From the NCBI GenBank assembly GCA_963827935.1, contig CAWHCN010000003.1, positions 1 to 64,000 on the forward strand: 64,000 nucleotides of DNA, read 5' to 3'. A model generated the notes under the pieces. The model ran no database searches and had not been told where the DNA came from. It worked only from the letters and a program-made list of their open reading frames with translations. Positions 18,337-26,681 of this stretch are shown here, in pieces (position 1 is the stretch's first letter; every line of letters begins with the position of its first letter). A program made the translations under genes and the position numbers. The DNA comes from DATFNV01 sp963827935. Its GTDB lineage: Bacteria > Planctomycetota > Planctomycetia > Gemmatales > Gemmataceae.

Positions 18337-19428
18337 CTACAGGCCGCCGCGCCACCCTCGCGTGTGACGCGGCGGCCGCCTCTTTTCGTGGCGGCCCCCC
18401 GCATCTCCCCAACTCGCTCCCCGCCCTCCGTCAGACGATCCGCGGCCCGTTTCATCCCCAGCACTGGTACAATCACACCTGGCCAATTCCCCCAGGAGCT
18501 TGGCATGCCGTTCATGGACCACTTCAACCCGCCGCTGAACCGCCTGCACCCCTGGCGCAGTTCCGGGGACGGGGCGGTACGGCAGCCCTGGGCGGCGCCG
18601 GCCCCCGGCCTGACGGTCGCCCTCGAGTTGCCTGCGGCCGAAGGCGTTGGGGTCCAGGTGTTCGCCGTCGGCGGCCGCCTGCTCCGGCGACATGTAGCGC
18701 GGCGTCCCCATCAGCACGCCCGAGAGCGTCAGCGCCGCCTCGTCGCTCCGACGTGCCAGGCCGAAGTCGGTCAGCCAGACAGTGCCTTCGCGATCCAGCA
18801 GCAGGTTCGACGGTTTGATGTCGCGGTGGATCACGCCGCGGGCGTGGGCGTGGGCCAGGGCCTCGGCGGCCTGAACGCCCCAGCGGGCGACCATCCCGTA
18901 GTTCGGCTTCAGGCGGGCGGCAGCCCGGTCCAGCCCCTCGCCGTCGATGAGCTGCGTCGCGTAGTAGTGAACGTCCTGCTCGCAGCCCACGGCGAACACC
19001 GGGACAATGTTGGTGTGGTGCAGCCGGGCCACGGTTTCGGCTTCGCGCCGGAAGCGATCCATGGCGGAGGGATCGGCGGTGCCGCCAAAGCGCAGCACCT
19101 TCAGCGCGACCTTCGGCTTGAGCGAGAGCTGCTCGGCCTCGTAAACGACGCCCATGCCGCCGCGGCCCAATTCGCCCAGGATCAGGAAGTCACCAAGGCG
19201 TGCCGGCGCCTCGCCCGCGGCAGGCAGGCCGGCCTGGTAGATGAATTCGATCGCGGCCAGGCACGAATCGAGTTGTGCCGCCAGCTCGGGGTGTCGGGCC
19301 AGCACCTCGGCCCGCTGTGGCGCCTGGTCGGTCTGTAGGGCCGCCAGGTATTCGTCCAGCACCTGCACGAGTGCGGCGGCGGAGTCGGATGGTGCATAGG
19401 CGGCGGTGGCCGGCGTCGGATCGGACAT
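18337..19428 (-). pseudogene. Serine/threonine protein kinase, C-lobe lost
   Basis: From ATG 19428. A helical N-terminus of about 75 residues is followed by a Hanks-type kinase N-lobe: GELGRGGMGVVYEAEQ (Gly loop), VALKVLRFG (Lys), HRDIKPSNLLLD (catalytic loop), LTDFGLARR (DFG) and GTPRYMSPEQ (activation segment, about residue 250). After 18678 the sequence no longer reads as kinase: the expected D-x-W/Y-S-L-G helix is absent and the rest is Arg/Gly-rich. So the C-lobe and any C-terminal sensor are gone, by deletion or frameshift. A functional kinase is unlikely as read. Confidence 0.65.
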
Positions 19429-19630
19429 GTGCAACCTCCGGAGGGCCCCAGTATACCCCCAAGGGCCGCCGCCGGCGCCGATGTCACGCGCGAATTTCAT
19501 GGGGCATCCGGTCCCCGCAACTTGCCAAGTGGACCTAACGTGGGCTTCGCCCACCGCCCTGAGGAGATGAAAACAGGCATCCGACCTTCCAAAATGATTG
19601 TTACGAGCAGTCATCTAGAAGGGGGATGCC
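19429..19630. other. Divergent intergenic region
   Basis: No gene. It separates the leftward kinase from the rightward unknown mobile-type gene and contains a short hairpin GTGGGC/GCCCAC (about 19538-19551) and the ribosome-site-like GAAGGGGG before ATG 19631. Confidence 0.35.
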
Positions 19631-20396
19631 ATGAAGTCAGTATGCTCTTTCCTGGTCCGGTTTTCCAGTCTGATCTCCTGGGTTCTGTCCTGTTTTGACC
19701 GGGTCATCTTCAAAGGGCATCTGCCCATCAGCCGAGCCAAGGAATTCGAGCGCTTCGTCGATTACACCTTGCGGATCCGCCGTGTCGACTTTCTGAAAAG
19801 CCGCGGCCCCGAGTGGTCAGAACGCCTGGTGGAGCACTCCAAGCGCTTCGCCCAGAAGTGCAGTCGGCCGTGGGAGTATCATGCGGGCGACATCGACAAG
19901 GATGCCTGGGCCAAGGAACAACTCGTCCGCTCGGCGGTTCCGCACGGGCTGGTCGGCGTCTGGTGCGTGATGGAAGCGTGTCGAACGTTCAAGCTGCGCC
20001 CGGCAAGGGTCGGCCCGGCTTCGTGTCGCGGTCGGTGCCGCAGCGCGTCCTGTACTACTACTTCATCGACAAGGACCTGGGCCTGATGCACGTCCGCCTG
20101 CAAACCTGGGCGCCGTTCACCTGTCAGGTGTATGCCAATGGCCACGAGTACGTGGCGCGGCAACTGAAGCAGAAAGGCATCGCCTTCGAGCAGGTCGATA
20201 ACGCCTTCGTGCAGTTGGGCGATGTCGCGGCAGCCCAGCGCAGCGCCGACCGCTTCGCCAAGCTGCCCTGGCCAAAAATCCTCGAACGGTACGCGCGTCA
20301 AGTCAATCCGCTGCTGCACCAGGAACTCAAGAGCCTGAGTCATTACTGGGTCATCGACCAGGCCGAGTACGCCACCGACCTGTGCTTTACCAGTAG

Positions 20397-21890
20397 TTCT
20401 ACTGTGCCCCTTTTGGGATAGTTCGTATAGTATGCCGGAACTCGCCCCATCATGGAAGATCAGTATGGAGGAACACGGATGTCCCTCTTGGAATCCCCGG
20501 AAGCGCTCGCCTTGCTCGCCGATGTGAAGGTGCCGCTGGCAGCCGTGCAGGGCGGCGTCCGCCGCTTGGCGGGGTTCATCGAACGCTATCAGCCCCTGTT
20601 CTATCGCACGGAACAACGGCACTGGGCCGAGGTCGTTCTCGAAGGCCGCCTCAGCAACCTGGAGCGCAAGACCAACGAGCCGATCGCTCGGCAAGCTGGC
20701 GCGGCACGCAAGCCGGTGCAAAAGTTCGTCGGCGCCGGCAAATGGTCCGATAGCGCCGTGTTGGACGAGTTGCACCGGCACGTGGCCGCAGCGTGGCGCG
20801 ACGACGACGCGGTGCTGATCTTTGACGGCAGCGGCTTCGCCAAGAAAGGCGACGACTCCTGTGGCGTGGCCCGGCAGTGGTGCGGCCGCCTGGGCAAGGT
20901 CGAGAACTGTCAGGTGGGCGTGTTCACGGCCTATGCCTGTGCTCAGGGCGAGACGTTGCTGGCCGCGGATTTGTATTTGCCGCAAGAGTGGGTGGACGAT
21001 CGCAAGCGGCGGGCGAAATGTTACGTGCCCACCGAGACGACGTTTCAGGAGAAATGGCGTCTGGCCTTGGGCCAATGGGAGCGTTGCCGAGCGTTGCCGC
21101 ACGGCTGGGTGGCGGCCGACGACGAGTTTGGCCGGGTGACGGAGTTTCGGCAAGCCTTGCGACGTGGCGGCGAGCGTTATGTGGTGGATGTGCCGTGCAA
21201 CACGCTGATCCGCGACCTGGAAGCCGAGCGAGAGGCGGGGCCGTCGGGACGGCGACGGTTGCCGCCCTTCGAGCAGGTCCAGGCCTGGGCGGCGCGTCAG
21301 CCGGCGTCGGCGTGGCAGCGCCTGACGGTGCGGGCGGGTGAGAAAGGCCCCTTGGTGGTGCGTGCCCTGACGCGGTTGGTGCAAACCAAGGATGCCGACG
21401 GCTGCGTCGGCAGGCCGGAACGAGTCGTGATCGTGCGTCCGGTGGATCGCGCCGGCGACGTGACCTATGCGTTGAGCAACGCCTTGTCGGGGGTAGCGTT
21501 GGCGGAGTTGGTGCGTGTCAAGTGTGAGCGGCCGCGGATCGAACAGGCGTTGCAGATGGGCAAGGGTGAGGTGGGGTTGGCCCACTACGAAGTGCGCAGT
21601 TGGGTCGGCTGGTATCACCACATGACGCTGTCGCTGTTGGCCTTGTGGTTTCTGAATCTGGAGAAGTCGGTCCTCAAAAAAAAACGGTGTGGATCACCGT
21701 GCCGCAACTGCGGGTAATCTTCGCCTGGGTGCTGGAGCGTCGGCCGACGACGTTGGCAGGGATTCTCGCCGAAGTCAACACCGTGCTGCGCCGGACGGAA
21801 GAAGCGCGCATCTACCATTGGGTAGATGCGACCGGAGAATTCCCACCGTCTCGGCGCGCGCCAGACATATGAAAAAGGGGCACAGTAGAA
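20397..21890 (+). mobile_element. IS701-family insertion sequence
   Basis: 1494 bp with 18-bp perfect inverted ends TTCTACTGTGCCCCTTTT, flanked by a 4-bp duplication GTAG (20393-20396 and 21891-21894), as usual for IS701. It interrupts the unknown gene 19631-22666 in the same orientation. Confidence 0.9.
20479..21872 (+). CDS. IS701-family transposase in two frames
   Basis: Start ATG 20479, with GGAGG 7 nt upstream. The DDE-fold core is visible in AVLIFDGSGFAKKGDDSCGV and CQVGVFTAYACAQGETLLAA, and GWVAADDEFGRVTEFRQAL; RPRIEQALQMGKGEVGLAHY carries the final Glu. The first frame ends at 21717; the C-terminus (TVPQLRVIFAWVLERRPTTL to 21872) is in the -1 frame. The change lies on nine A residues (21676-21684) where A AAA AAA is in phase, a classic slippery site. 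Programmed slippage is likely; an indel is the alternative. Full product about 464 residues. Confidence 0.85.
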
Positions 21891-22941
21891 GTAGGCACGC
21901 CTTGGCGGGGTTGTTTGTACGCTTGCTTGAGTTCGCCTTGCTCACTTTCAGTCCCAAGAAGATCTACTGTTATCTGGGCCGCAAGTGGCACGAGCGCTTT
22001 GACGGCGAGGTGCAAACGCGCTACAAGTCGGTACGCGAACCGGGTGCGTGCATCAAGCACTTCATGAAGTGGAACTGGCTGAAGATGTACGACAAGTTGG
22101 GCCTGCTGCTGCGTGTGGAGACCGTCATCAATCAACCCGAGGAGTTCAAAGTCCTGCGGGAATGCCGGCATCATGACGGGAGCGCGTCGCTGGGCTGGTA
22201 TCCGATGCGTAAAGGCGTTGGCAACATGCGCCAGTATCAAAGCCAAGCCTTGGCCTGCAACCAGCGCTATCTGGAAGCCCTGTCGGCGGTCGCCGACCCG
22301 ACGCCGGGCTATGACGACCTGAAGAAACTGACCGAGCCTCAGCGTCACAAGGGCCGTAGCTACGCGGGCTTTAACCCGGCGCGGGAAGACGAGGCGCGCT
22401 TGTTCGCCGCCGTGTTGGCGGGGGAGCACATCGCCCAGGGCTTCCGCAACAAGGACATCCGGGCGGCCCTGTACGATCGATCAGACGGCCATCGGCAACG
22501 GCAGCGCCAGAGTGCCGCCATCGGCCGCATCCTAAAACGCCTGCAGATACGTGGCTTGGTGGTCAAAGTACCGCGTACGCGACGTTGGCGTGTCAGCGCG
22601 CACGGCCGGCGGGTCTTGGGCGACACGCTGCAAGTCTACGGCCGCTACCAGACGCAAGCTGCTTGACTACAACAGGTTTCAACGCCAGGAACTTCTCCGC
22701 ATTTTGCAGGGAAGTTCGGAAGAAAGAGCCTAACGGGCGCCTTTGACCGCACCTACCGCTTCACCAACGAAGAAGCCCAGCAAGGGCGCAAGCCTTGCCC
22801 GGACGGATTCCGACGTTGGGCCGCGGGATTCCTTGCTCTGGGGACCCTCATGCGGGAGTGTGATGCGGCGGTTCAGGGGCTGCGCCTGGTGGACCGACTT
22901 CGGACGGTTGCGGATCAGGCCGCCCCCGCTTCCATGAAATA

Positions 22942-24023
22942 TGGCTCAGGACAATAAATCTGCAACACAACAACGAAAGGAGATACCGCGTAGCAATTCA
23001 GGATTGTCGGACATAGCGGTGAGTTTGCGTGCGGCCAGTTCGGTGAGTTCCTGTTTTGTTTTGGCTTGGTGACCTTTGAGTTCGTGATGTTTCAGGTGAT
23101 TCCATACCTTCTCATCGGGATTCCAATCGGGCGAGTAGGCTGGAAGATGGAAAACGTGGAGACGCCGTTTGCTGGCGATGAAACTTTGCGTCCGCTTGGA
23201 CGTATGCGGCGGCGCTTGATCCATGACGACGACCAAGTGTCGCTTTGGAATGGTGCCGCAGCAATTGGTCAAGGAAGTCGATCACCTCTTGAGAGGCGAT
23301 GCGCTTATCATGCAAACGGAACACCAGACGCCCCCTGCCGTTGATAGCCGACATCGCGGATACCGCACCGCGTTTGCCCGTCACTCGCTGCTTCGGCGTC
23401 TGTCCACGCACCGCCCACGTCTTACCCAGGAAGGCGATCAGCGAGATGCTGGCCTCATCCTCGCAATACAGAATTGCCTGGAATTCTCGCAGCGTTTCGC
23501 GAATCCGTGGCAACGTCGTCGACAGCCATTCCGTTCGCGCTTTCGGGTCCATCTCGAAGTATTCGCGCTCCGGCTTTTGGTAGCTCAACCCGGCTTCTTG
23601 AAGCCGCCTAATGATGGTGCGCTGCGAAACAACCAAGCCCCAACGCTGGCCCAGGACTGTGTGCAAGCGCCCCGCCGTCCAAAAATCCGTCTCGAACCCA
23701 AAGTCCGAGGCCGGTCGCAGCACCAACTTTCGCCAACGCTCGGCCGTCAGCTGCTGCAACAATCGCGGGCGACCACTTCCCGGCCGGCGCTCCAACCCGG
23801 TGTCGCCACCGCCATCGCGGAATCGCATCATCCAGCGGTACAGGGTGGTGCGGTCAACACCAAATGCCTCAGCGACTTGCGCCTGTGGCATGCCTTCCAG
23901 CAAGGCATGCACCGCGCGGACGCGAACAGCACGCGTCGAATAGATTGCTTCCTGCATGATGTCAGCTGTATTCCGTCAGCTGACAGCGGCAAGATGTTGT
24001 TGCACATTTTCTGTCGGGGGCCA
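22942..24023 (-). mobile_element. IS630-family insertion sequence, copy 2
   Basis: 1082 bp, a different and shorter member than copy 1. Flanked by TA (22940-22941 and 24024-24025). Ends TGGCTCAGGACAATAAAT and (reverse) TGGCCCCCGACAGAAAAT are imperfect inverted repeats that continue with TGTGCAACA-like sequence. Confidence 0.85.
22946..23957 (-). CDS. IS630-family transposase in two frames
   Basis: From ATG 23957. The N-terminal HTH reads AQVAEAFGVDRTTLYRWMMR and the linker RRPGSGRPRLL is typical. Catalytic residues: YCEDEASISLIAF (Asp), VVVMDQAPPHTSKRTQ (Asp) and YSPDWNPDEKVWNHL (Glu). The first frame leaves the alignment at RHHSKATLGRR; the second (to 22946) resumes with PKRHLVVVMDQ, so one base separates them at about 23246. 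There is no long A run, so a true or sequencing indel is likelier than programmed slippage. Confidence 0.8.
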
Positions 24024-24300
24024 TATGCCTGCGTTCTGCTGCTACTCGCATCCGAGGGACAGGCCAACGTCCTGGTGTCCGCTCTGGCGAGCGCGAACAG
24101 TGACGGTGAGCTGCGCCGGTTCGTCCTGTGGTTGCCCTTCATCCTCGATAATCTTTGGCATCCATTCCCAGGGGAAGACGGGATGACCCGGGTTGCATTG
24201 CCCCCAGACCGGACGAGCCTGGAAGAGGATGCGCAGGCGAGCCAAGCGTTCGGTTGGCGACCGCTCGGCGTGCCCGCTGGTCCACCGGACCCGCCCCTGA

Positions 24301-24708
24301 TGGACACTCCGGAGAAGATCCTTTCCCGCTGCGAGGCCATCCGCGAGCAACAGGCGAAGTTCGGCAGGGAGGGCGGCCCGCGGCGTTCGCACCGACACGC
24401 CGGACGCCTTCCGCGCATACTTGTTCGGCGAGTTCGGGGACGCCTACCCGCTGCCGAACCTCGAACCACTCTGGATCGCGGCGGAGACCCTGAACCTGGG
24501 AGGCGTGCCGCCGTGGCGAGGTGAACCGCGGACCGGGCCGGACGCCTTCGAAGCCCTCACTGCCCTGGCGGAATGGGCCCGGAAGAGATCAGGGATGAGA
24601 GCTGAGAAGACATGGCCTGACGGCCCAGAGAGGGGCCGCCAGCAGAAGGACAAGCCGCCGGTTGCCGCTCCGGCCGAGCAGGAGCAGAAGGGGAGGGGGA
24701 TCAACGAC
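24301..24708 (+). CDS. Small hypothetical protein or N-terminus of the TIR protein
   Basis: ATG 24301 opens MDTPEKILSRCEAIREQQAK. A one-base shift at about 24380 leads to TDTPDAFRAYLFGEFGDAYP, then LPNLEPLWIAAETLNLGG and a charged linker. From about 24390 this frame stays open into the TIR protein, so either it is a separate gene that has lost its stop or one fused protein of about 535 residues. I do not recognise the domain. Confidence 0.4.
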
Positions 24709-25914
24709 ATGTCATTTTCCAAAGCCGATGCAGAAGCGCTACGCGACGCCATTCAGGACCTGCGTGTCTTCTCGAACCGTCCGCCAACGTCGATGAAGGA
24801 GCGGAAGGAACTCGAGGCGGCTTGGCAGACAATTGAGCACTTGGGGACTGCTTCGATTCGTGTTCCGGGCGAGGACTCGGAACTCTGGTCCTATCGTCTC
24901 CGGCAGGCCGCATGGAAGGTTTGCTGCTACGCCACGAGCCACGCAGGAGAACCGCCCGTGGATGAGCTGAAATACCTGCAAGAGTGTCAGGATACGCTCC
25001 GAGTCATTCCCATCGGTGGCGATGACCAGAGAGTGGCGAGGCCGCCCGAAAAGGCCGGCGTTGGAGAAACCGAAGTTGAGCCCGCGTTATTCGAGCGCAT
25101 TCGCGCACGCTTTCCCGAGATCGCCGAGTTGACCGAAGACGAAACGTTGCGACTCACGGCCTGGCGAAAGCACCACCCCCTGCGAGTCAGCTACGCTCGA
25201 ATGCAACAACAGGCCCGCCTACCGCCTTCTCAACGAACGGCCGACCCAACGGAGGCTTGGAACGCCCATCTCAGCACCGTCCTCGACTACAATCGTGCGA
25301 GGCATGCACGAACGGCCAGCCAACCTGGAATGACAGGCGCGGCACCGGCGGCTGGCGAAGCCTTGCAACGCTCTGGGCCCCAACAAGCCGATGCGCTGAC
25401 GGGCCCGATGCCCGGACCGCCGCGAGCGGACAGCCGACCGGCCGTGTCAACCCGTACCCGAACGCAGGTCTTCTTCAGCTACAGTCACAAGGATAAGAAG
25501 TCGTTGGAACGGTTCCAGAAGATGCTCAAGCCGATGAACTTGGCCGAGATCCTCTGGGACGATACCAAGATCAAGCCCGGAGCGAAGTGGAGGGAGGAAA
25601 TCGAGCAGGCGCTGGCGTTGGCGAGCGTCGCCGTTCTCCTGGTCAGCCCCAACGTCCTGGAATCGGACTTTATCGCGAAGCATGAGCTTCCGCCGCTACT
25701 GGAGGCCGCCAAGCACGAGGGCCTGACAATCATCTGGGTGCCCTTGAGTGCCTCGATGTATAAGACCACGCCGATCGAAGCGTATCTGGCGGCCCATGAC
25801 CCATCACGTCCACTCGATTCTCTCAAGTCCGCCCAGCGGAACCAAGCGATAGTGGCGATCTGCGAGAAAATCAAGGCTGCGGCGCAAGGATCCGGAAACC
25901 CATACCACAAATAA
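24709..25914 (+). CDS. TIR-domain protein
   Basis: 401 residues from ATG 24709, chosen because GGGGAGGGGG lies 8-17 nt upstream. Residues 1-110 form a helical domain (ALRDAIQDLRVFSNRPPTSM), residues 120-190 another (FERIRARFPEIAELTEDETL), then a Pro/Ala-rich linker. The C-terminal 150 residues are a TIR domain: TQVFFSYSHKDKKSLERFQK (beta A), LWDDTKIKPGAKWREEIEQA (BB loop region), ASVAVLLVSPNVLESDFIAK and HELPPLLEA with a Glu in the position of the NADase catalytic residue. Bacterial TIR proteins often deplete NAD+ in phage defence; that role is inference here. Neighbouring broken genes and ISs suggest an island. Confidence 0.75.
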   Translation: MSFSKADAEALRDAIQDLRVFSNRPPTSMKERKELEAAWQTIEHLGTASIRVPGEDSELWSYRLRQAAWKVCCYATSHAGEPPVDELKYLQECQDTLRVIPIGGDDQRVARPPEKAGVGETEVEPALFERIRARFPEIAELTEDETLRLTAWRKHHPLRVSYARMQQQARLPPSQRTADPTEAWNAHLSTVLDYNRARHARTASQPGMTGAAPAAGEALQRSGPQQADALTGPMPGPPRADSRPAVSTRTRTQVFFSYSHKDKKSLERFQKMLKPMNLAEILWDDTKIKPGAKWREEIEQALALASVAVLLVSPNVLESDFIAKHELPPLLEAAKHEGLTIIWVPLSASMYKTTPIEAYLAAHDPSRPLDSLKSAQRNQAIVAICEKIKAAAQGSGNPYHK

Positions 25915-26220
25915 CCCCACCGCCCCCGCGGGTCAGCTCCAGTACGCCGCCCTGGCCGCTGTCGAACTTCTCGACTGGTGGCATTCGCGGAGGCCACCGC
26001 CGTGACCATGCCCACTGGCGTCGCCGCCCCCGCACGTCGGCCTGTTTCAACGGCCAGTACCCGCGGGGAGGGAGGACAGAAACGCGGACATTCACAGAAA
26101 CGGGGATCACAGAAACGGGGACATTCAGGGTTCCTCTTTCAAGCGATGCCTTGCCTTGGTCTTCGTCGTTCAAGAACCCTGAATGTCCCGGTCCCGTAGC
26201 GTCCCGTTCCCGCAGCGGTC
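25915..26220. other. Intergenic region with short repeats
   Basis: A short reading GQLQYAALAAVELLDWWHSR looks like the remnant of a coding sequence. From 26078 three copies of a CAGAAACGSGGA motif follow, ending in the hairpin at 26118-26189. No complete gene. Confidence 0.35.
26118..26189. repeat. Hairpin with 16-bp arms, IS or REP remnant
   Basis: GGGACATTCAGGGTTC (26118-26133) and GAACCCTGAATGTCCC (26174-26189) are perfect inverse copies around 40 nt. The GGGACATTC end style recalls ends of IS elements or REP units associated with Y1 transposases; no transposase is near. Confidence 0.6.
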
Positions 26221-26229
26221 AGGTTCCTC

Positions 26230-26472
26230 ATGATCCAACTCGATCCTGAGGCCGCCCGCCAGACGTGGCACCAGGAAGGCCAGAATGACGTGGAACGGGC
26301 CGGACCGGACCAAAGCGACATCCTCTTGCCCTACCGCAACGCCGCGGCCCGCTACGCGGACTTCCACGCCTTGTGGACGCCCCACCGGAACGGCGTTCAT
26401 CGCGTTGTGCGTTCTGTGCGACTTCGCGGATGGCCGGACCGAACCCGCGGCTTGACGCGCCGGCAATTATGA
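26230..26472 (+). pseudogene. Probable tyrosine integrase C-terminal remnant
   Basis: The peptide ILLPYRNAAARYADFHALWT resembles the box II region of phage-type integrases in this group (RYADFHALRH...), but the essential Arg-His is replaced by WTPH and the remainder is not recognisable. It precedes a second integrase gene. Read as decayed debris of an older integrase; low certainty. Confidence 0.35.
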
Positions 26473-26681
26473 GTAGCTTTGTCCGCGATCCTTCGGCCGC
26501 GTGCCGCCGAACCGTCCTGAGAACCGGGGAGGCGGCGCCGGCCGTTCTCAGAAAGGCCCCGCTTCATGGCCCGCCTCTTCCGCCAACCCTACACCAAGCC
26601 GATCCCGCCCGACGCTGGGCGCTGCACCCTCAAGGGCAAGCCGGCTGTGCACTTCACCGACGACGACGGCCGGACCGTTAG

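Larger units (their letters stand above)
19631..22666 (+). pseudogene. Uncharacterised, possibly mobile protein family, split by IS701
   Basis: Begins at ATG 19631 (MKSVCSFLVRFSSLISWVLS, then CFDRVIFKGHLP). A one-base shift at about 20010 changes frame (expected KLRPGKGRPGFVSR), then RVLYYYFIDKDLGLMHVRLQ and TWAPFTCQVYANGHEYVARQ. IS701 is inserted at GTAG (20393-20396); joining 20396 to 21895 restores the frame as CFTSRHALAGLFVRLLEF. The remainder has KHFMKWNWLKMYDKLGLLLR, VETVINQPEEFK and a C-terminal winged helix (IGRILKRLQIRGLVVKVPRT, then RRWRVSAHG). Undisrupted length would be about 510 residues. I recall similar proteins, multi-copy and unannotated, in several phyla, but cannot name a family or reaction. 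Possibly a transposase or nuclease. Confidence 0.55.
22667..24300 (+). pseudogene. Unknown gene remnant split by second IS630
   Basis: An open frame follows the stop of the preceding gene: GAFDRTYRFTNEEAQQGRKP, FRRWAAGFLALGTLMRECDA and ADQAAPASMKY up to TA 22940-22941. Taking out IS630 and one TA continues it as ACVLLLLASEGQANVLVSAL then ELRRFVLWLPFILDNLWHPF to about 24300. The join is in frame, which argues that this strand, not the opposite ORF 24042-24398, is the coding one. The 5' end is missing. Helical; no family recognised. It may have been cargo of a defence or phage-like island together with the TIR gene. Confidence 0.5.

Noticed and set aside
19879..21621. A long leftward frame of 580 residues
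   Set aside because: It is antisense to the IS701 transposase and the unknown gene, with no motif; a shadow caused by high GC.
24042..24398. A leftward frame of 118 residues that looks protein-like
   Set aside because: The plus strand gives a frame that continues exactly across the IS630 excision point, so the plus strand is coding.
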